Shown: positions 60,350 through 64,000 of the stretch, one piece after another
Layout of the letters: every line of letters begins with the position of its first letter
Position numbering within the stretch: position 1 is the stretch's first letter
Program-made: the position numbers and the translations under genes
Notes under the pieces: generated by a model
Seen by the model: only the letters and a program-made list of their open reading frames with translations
The model's database searches: none
What the model was told of the DNA's origin: nothing
Assembly: GCF_036246005.1 (NCBI RefSeq)
Contig: NZ_CP109171.1
Span: forward strand, 1,786,001 to 1,850,000
Source of the DNA: Streptomyces sp. NBC_01723
Lineage (GTDB): Bacteria; Actinomycetota; Actinomycetes; Streptomycetales; Streptomycetaceae
Length of the DNA: 64,000 bases
Direction of reading: 5' to 3'

Positions 60350-61558
60350 ATGACAGCTATGACCCCCGGCTCGAACATCCCCCTCTCCGCCGCCCGCGTG
60401 ACGGTGGACGTCGCCGCTCCCGTGCGGCTCGACGTATCGGGCCTGCTGCTCACCGCCGACGGCAAGGTGCGCTCCGACGACGACTTCATCTTCTACAACC
60501 AGCCCACCGGCCAGGGCGTGACCTACCGCTCCGGCGGCGGCACCGCCCCGGACGCGATCGTGGTCGACACCGCCGCCGTCCCGCCGGGCATCGAGAAGAT
60601 CGTCGTCACCGCGAGCCCGGACGCCGCGGGCCAGACCTTCCAGGGCATCGAACCGACCGCCACCATCCGCAACGCGGACGACCAGTCCGTCCTCGCCACC
60701 TTCACGCCCCCGCAACTCGCCGCCGAGACCGCGCTGGTCATCGTGGAGGTCTACCTGCGCAACGGCGCCTGGAAGGCCCGCGCGGTCGGCCAGGGCTACG
60801 CCAACGGCCTGGCCGGCATCGCCACCGACTTCGGCGTCACGGTGGAGGAGCCCGCCCCGGCCGCTCCCCCGGCCCAGCCCCAAGCGGCCACCCCGCCGCC
60901 CCCGCCCGCCGCCGCGCCCACGATGCCCGCCGCTCCGCCCGCGGCACCGCCGGCCCCGCCCACCCCCGCCCCGGGCGCCGGGAAGATCAACCTGGACAAG
61001 GGCCGGGTCAGCCTCCAGAAGAACCAGACCGTGTCCCTCGTCAAGGGCGGCCGGCCGGTGCTCTCGCAGGTCAAGATGGGTCTCGGCTGGGAGCCGGCGT
61101 ACCGCGGCAAGGACATCGACCTGGACGCGTCCGTCATCGCCTACGGCCCGCAGCGCAACCACATCGACAGCTGCTACTTCGGCAAGCTCTCCATCGTGAA
61201 CGGCGCGATCAAGCACTCCGGCGACAACCTGACCGGTGAGGGCGGCGGCGACGACGAGGTGATCGTCGTCGACCTCGGCCGGCTCCCGCAGGAGGTCAGC
61301 GGCCTGGTCTTCACGGTGAACTCCTTCTCCGGCCAGAAGTTCACGGAGGTCGCCAAGGCCTACTGCCGCCTCATCGACGCCGCGAGCGGCGAGGAGCTGG
61401 TCCGCTTCGACCTCACCAGCGCCGAACCGCAGACCGGCGTGATGATGGCGAAGCTGATCCGCCAGTACTCCGGCGAGTGGGAGATGACCGCCATGGGCGA
61501 CTTCGTCAAGTCCCGCACGGTGCGGGGCATGGTGAAGCCGGCCGGCCAGGCGCTGTAG
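60350..61558 (+). CDS. Double TerD-domain protein (tellurium-resistance family)
   Basis: A 402-aa cytosolic protein with two TerD-like domains (about 1-165 and 210-402) joined by a Pro/Ala linker (about 167-208). The second domain has the calcium-binding signature HSGDNLTGEGGGDDE and the strand VDLGRLPQEVSGLVFTVNSF. The first has the parallel VDTAAVPPGIEKIVVTASP but lacks the clear DNxTG loop, so it may not bind calcium. TerD proteins are linked to stress and, in Streptomyces, to development. ATG 60350, or 60359. It converges on the TetR gene. Confidence 0.88.
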   Translation: MTAMTPGSNIPLSAARVTVDVAAPVRLDVSGLLLTADGKVRSDDDFIFYNQPTGQGVTYRSGGGTAPDAIVVDTAAVPPGIEKIVVTASPDAAGQTFQGIEPTATIRNADDQSVLATFTPPQLAAETALVIVEVYLRNGAWKARAVGQGYANGLAGIATDFGVTVEEPAPAAPPAQPQAATPPPPPAAAPTMPAAPPAAPPAPPTPAPGAGKINLDKGRVSLQKNQTVSLVKGGRPVLSQVKMGLGWEPAYRGKDIDLDASVIAYGPQRNHIDSCYFGKLSIVNGAIKHSGDNLTGEGGGDDEVIVVDLGRLPQEVSGLVFTVNSFSGQKFTEVAKAYCRLIDAASGEELVRFDLTSAEPQTGVMMAKLIRQYSGEWEMTAMGDFVKSRTVRGMVKPAGQAL

Positions 61559-61564
61559 CGGCAC

Positions 61565-61591
61565 GGGGGCGCCCGTCCGCGGGGCGCCCCC
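61565..61591. terminator. Hairpin between convergent terD and tetR genes
   Basis: GGGGGCGCCC (61565-61574) and GGGCGCCCCC (61582-61591) form a 10-bp stem with 7-nt loop. It overlaps the tetR stop and begins 7 bp after terD, so it can terminate both. Confidence 0.7.
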
Positions 61592-62145
61592 TACCGCCGT
61601 GTCAGCCCCTCCATGAGCAGCGACAGATACCGCCGGACGGCCGTGCCGCCGTCCTCCCCACCCGCGGCCTCGGCCGCCGTCACCACGCCGTGCACCAGCC
61701 GCAGCACCTCGACCGGCTCGACGTCCCGGCGCAGCGTCCCCGCCTCCTGCGCCGCGCGCACCAGCCGGTCCGCCGCGCCCCGCACGCACTCACCGCACGC
61801 CGTGTCCACGGCCGTGCCGAGCAACGCCTTCATCCCGCGGACCTGGATCATCCCGACGCCGAGTTCGGTCAGCCACGCCGGCAACGCCTCGCCCGGCGCG
61901 CGCTCGGCGGCGATCGGGTCCGCCCGCGCCGCGATCGCCTCGATCCGGTCGAGATAGGCGGCCTCCAGCAACGCCTGCCGCGTCGGGAAGTGCCGGTACA
62001 GGGTCCCGACCCCCACCCCCGCACGCCGGGCGATGTCGTCCAGGGAGGCACCCTCACCACGCTCGGCGAACGCCTCCGCCGCCACCGCGAGCAACCGCTC
62101 ACGATTCCGCCGGGCATCCGCCCGCATGGGCCTGACCTGCGCCAT
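61591..62145 (-). CDS. TetR-family transcriptional regulator
   Basis: A 184-aa repressor. HTH domain about 10-57 (ARRNRERLLAVAAEAFAERGEG... IARRAGVGVGTLYRHFPTRQALLE). The C-terminal helical domain has a Cys pair in VDTACGECVRGAADR that could sense redox or metal. TetR proteins usually control a divergent or adjacent gene; here the upstream neighbour is phoX in the same direction, so the target is unclear. ATG at 62145 with GGGAG upstream. Confidence 0.92.
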   Translation of the reverse strand: MAQVRPMRADARRNRERLLAVAAEAFAERGEGASLDDIARRAGVGVGTLYRHFPTRQALLEAAYLDRIEAIAARADPIAAERAPGEALPAWLTELGVGMIQVRGMKALLGTAVDTACGECVRGAADRLVRAAQEAGTLRRDVEPVEVLRLVHGVVTAAEAAGGEDGGTAVRRYLSLLMEGLTRR

Positions 62146-62228
62146 CCCTTTACTCCCTGGCCGGTGGTGCCCCCTGCGGGGTGCCTCCTGCGGCCAGCCT
62201 ACCCATGGAGTGGTTCCGTCCGTCCGTC

Positions 62229-63689
62229 CTACTTCCGCTGACGCTTCCAGGGCCCCGTGATCGCCAGCATGATGCCGGGCGTCTGGATGTTGGCGTACAG
62301 GGTGCGGCCGTCGGGGGAGAAGGTGACGCCGGTGAACTCGCTGTACGACGGGTCGTCCTCGTCGCCGATGTTCAGTTCGTTGCGGGCGATGGGGTAGGTG
62401 CGTCCGCTGTCGGTCGCGCCGAAGAGGTGCTGGACGCCCTCGCCGTCCTCGGCGATGACCAGGCCGCCGTACGGGGAGACGGTGATGTTGTCGGGGCCGT
62501 CGAAGGCGCCGTCGGCGGACGGGTCGGTGTTGACGCCGAGGAGGACCTTCAGCGTCAGGGTGCGGCGCTTGGGGTCGTAGAACCAGACCTGCCCGTCGTG
62601 CGGGCGGCCCGGGCTCTCGTCACGGGCGTAGGAGGAGACGACGTACGTGCCGCCGTCCGCCCACCACATGCCCTCCAGCTTGCGGGCGCGGGTGACCTCC
62701 CCGGCGGCGAACTGCTTGCGCACCGACGTGGTCCGCGCGTCGCGGTCGGGGACGTCGACCCAGTCGACGCCGTAGACCGTGCCGGTCCTGGTCGCCCGGG
62801 AGAGGTCGTCGACGAACTTGCCGCCGGAGTCGAAGCACTTGAAGGCCTGGAGGACCCCGGCGTCGTCGGCGAGGCCGCGCAGCCGCCCCCGGCCGTGCCG
62901 GAAGTGCTCCGGCGGGGTCCAGCGGTAGAGCAGGCCGTTGGGGCCGGAGGCGTCCTCGGTGAGGTAGGCGTGGCCGCGCCTGGGGTCGATGACGACGGCC
63001 TCGTGGGCGTAGCGGCCGAACGCCTTGACCGGCTTGGGGTTCCGGTTGGCGCGCCGGTCCTCGGGGTCGACCTCGAAGACGTAGCCGTGGTCCTTGGTCA
63101 TCCCCTCCTCGCCGGCCCTGTCCTCGGTCTCCTCGCCGGTCAGCCAGGTGCCCCACGGGGTGCTGCCGCCGGCGCAGTTGGTGGCGGTGCCCGCGATGCC
63201 GACCCATTCGGCGACGTGTCCGCCGCGCCGGACCTCGACGACGGTGCAGCCGCCGGCGGCGGCCGGGTCGTAGACGAGGCCCTCGGTGAGCGGGACGGGG
63301 TGCGGCCAGTCGTCGCGGTGGCCGCCGAGTTCGTGGTTGTTGACGAGGAGCGTGGTGCCGCGCGGGCCGTCGAAGGCGGCCGTGCCGTCGTGGTTGGACG
63401 GGGTGTACTCGCCGGTCTCCAGCCGGGTCCGCCCGGAGTAGGTGATGATCTCGTAGCGGAAGCCGGCGGGCAGCGCGAGGATGCCGTCGGGGTCGGGGAT
63501 CAGCGGCCCGTAGCCGACGCCGCCGTGGTGGTGGTCGTGCCCGCTGCCGTGCTCGTCGGGCGCGCTCTCGGCCTCCGTGAACGCGAGGGCGTTCGGGGCG
63601 GTGGCGAGGGCGCCGACGCTGCCCGCCAGTGCCACTCCGGCGCCGGTGAGCGCGGATCGACTGGTGAAGTCCCTGCGGGTGAGCGACAT
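62229..63689 (-). CDS. phoX: Tat-exported PhoX-family alkaline phosphatase (DUF839)
   Basis: A 486-aa exported phosphatase of the PhoX/DUF839 family, releasing phosphate from organic esters with Fe/Ca cofactors. Tat signal SLTRRDFTSRSALTGAGVAL (residues 2-21) and an ALA-type cleavage region near 37-40. A His-rich HGSGHDHHHGG follows. Propeller motifs: LVNNHELGGHRDDW, TGEETEDRAGEEG, FGRYAHEAVVIDP, YLTEDASGPNG, and FDGPDNITVSPYGGLVIAEDG. These contain the acidic ligands. ATG at 63689 after CAGGAG. The PHO-box-like repeat upstream predicts induction by phosphate starvation via PhoP. Confidence 0.9.
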   Translation of the reverse strand: MSLTRRDFTSRSALTGAGVALAGSVGALATAPNALAFTEAESAPDEHGSGHDHHHGGVGYGPLIPDPDGILALPAGFRYEIITYSGRTRLETGEYTPSNHDGTAAFDGPRGTTLLVNNHELGGHRDDWPHPVPLTEGLVYDPAAAGGCTVVEVRRGGHVAEWVGIAGTATNCAGGSTPWGTWLTGEETEDRAGEEGMTKDHGYVFEVDPEDRRANRNPKPVKAFGRYAHEAVVIDPRRGHAYLTEDASGPNGLLYRWTPPEHFRHGRGRLRGLADDAGVLQAFKCFDSGGKFVDDLSRATRTGTVYGVDWVDVPDRDARTTSVRKQFAAGEVTRARKLEGMWWADGGTYVVSSYARDESPGRPHDGQVWFYDPKRRTLTLKVLLGVNTDPSADGAFDGPDNITVSPYGGLVIAEDGEGVQHLFGATDSGRTYPIARNELNIGDEDDPSYSEFTGVTFSPDGRTLYANIQTPGIMLAITGPWKRQRK

Positions 63690-63761
63690 GGTGTCTCCTG
63701 TGACGGTGGGCGTGCCGTGGAGGGTGGCGGACCTCGGTCCGGCGTCACGGTTCCGCCCGTG

Positions 63762-63802
63762 ACTGAACAGGGATCCCGCCCGTCACTGAACGGGAGTTGA
63801 AC
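63762..63802 (-). promoter_or_regulatory. PHO-box-like repeats upstream of phoX
   Basis: On the minus strand GTTCAAC (63802-63796) and GTTCAGT (63791-63785) are direct repeats 11 bp apart, with a third GTTCAGT (63768-63762) 23 bp further on. This matches the PhoP direct-repeat consensus and lies 73-113 bp before the start codon. Confidence 0.65.
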
Positions 63803-63840
63803 TGGCGGAGACCTCTCCCCGCACACCCGCGCCGTGCCGC

Positions 63841-64000
63841 TCAGCCGCCCTGCTGCGACCGCGCCTTGAACGCCGCCTTGCGGGCCTCCTTGGCGATCTT
63901 CTTGTCGGGGTGCAGCCGCCCCATCGCCTCCAGGACGTCCGGTGTGGCGGGGTGCTCGACCCGCCAGGCCGTGTCGAAGAACCCGCTGTGCTGCCGGGCC
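63841..64000 (-). CDS. 3' end of a leftward gene, product unknown (partial)
   Basis: The minus strand is open from the window edge to a TGA at 63841-63843, giving the last 52 residues: RQHSGFFDTAWRVEHPATPD, VLEAMGRLHPDKKIAKEARK and a Lys/Arg-rich end AAFKARSQQGG. The codon bias is typical for this genome, so the gene is real. The family cannot be told from the tail. The 40-bp gap to the PHO repeats contains no strong hairpin. Confidence 0.6.
   Translation of the reverse strand, partial: ARQHSGFFDTAWRVEHPATPDVLEAMGRLHPDKKIAKEARKAAFKARSQQGG

Overview
The window is chromosomal DNA from a high-GC actinomycete, almost certainly a Streptomyces. Third codon positions are strongly GC-biased, many starts are GTG, and ATGA or GTGA gene overlaps are common. 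From memory (not checked), the gene order resembles the Streptomyces coelicolor SCO1842-SCO1906 region. No rRNA, tRNA, insertion sequence, prophage or CRISPR array was seen.

Left part (1-7.7 kb): an ABC-F ATPase, a VOC protein, an unknown protein, a secreted or membrane-anchored alpha/beta hydrolase, a class II aldolase and a Pit phosphate transporter with its small membrane partner, preceded by a PHO-box-like repeat. Next (7.8-17 kb) is a cobalamin cluster behind a B12 riboswitch: cobD-cobQ-(24-codon ORF)-chelatase I/D fusion-cobO-cobB, then a convergent ZIP transporter and a cobE-cobC pair. A LAXTG sortase-substrate surface protein, an amidohydrolase, a membrane protein and a class V aminotransferase lead to the ectoine/hydroxyectoine operon ectABCD (21.6-24.9 kb), which has an AT-rich, palindrome-rich leader and a terminator.

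Middle part (25-36.3 kb): a second class V PLP enzyme, a FrnE-type oxidoreductase, GNAT and DUF1349 proteins, an alpha-ketoglutaric-semialdehyde dehydrogenase divergent from an IclR regulator, a two-component system, a penicillin-binding protein, and an ECF sigma factor with a membrane partner. A truncated acid-phosphatase remnant follows.

Right part (36.5-60 kb) is mostly plant-polysaccharide and sugar catabolism. A long leftward array holds gntR, a DHDPS-family lyase, an IlvD/EDD dehydratase, two sugar-ABC permeases, a Gfo/Idh/MocA oxidoreductase, a DUF6807 protein, a GH43 enzyme, a sugar-binding lipoprotein, pectate lyase and pectinesterase. A divergent udh / kdgD-plus-unknown-protein pair encodes steps of oxidative uronate breakdown. 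A rightward deoR-SBP-permease-permease-Zn-dehydrogenase operon looks like polyol uptake and oxidation. Neither ABC system has its own ATPase, so both probably use the shared ATPase MsiK encoded elsewhere. The uronate route (Udh, KdgD) and a possible pentonate route (IlvD/EDD, DHDPS-like) would both end at alpha-ketoglutaric semialdehyde, the substrate of the dehydrogenase at 28-29.7 kb. Shared TGAACGC and CGCGTCT motifs in the control regions suggest co-regulation.

The window closes with a small unknown protein, a double-TerD protein, a TetR regulator, a Tat-secreted PhoX-type phosphatase behind a second PHO-box-like repeat, and the 3' end of one more leftward gene.
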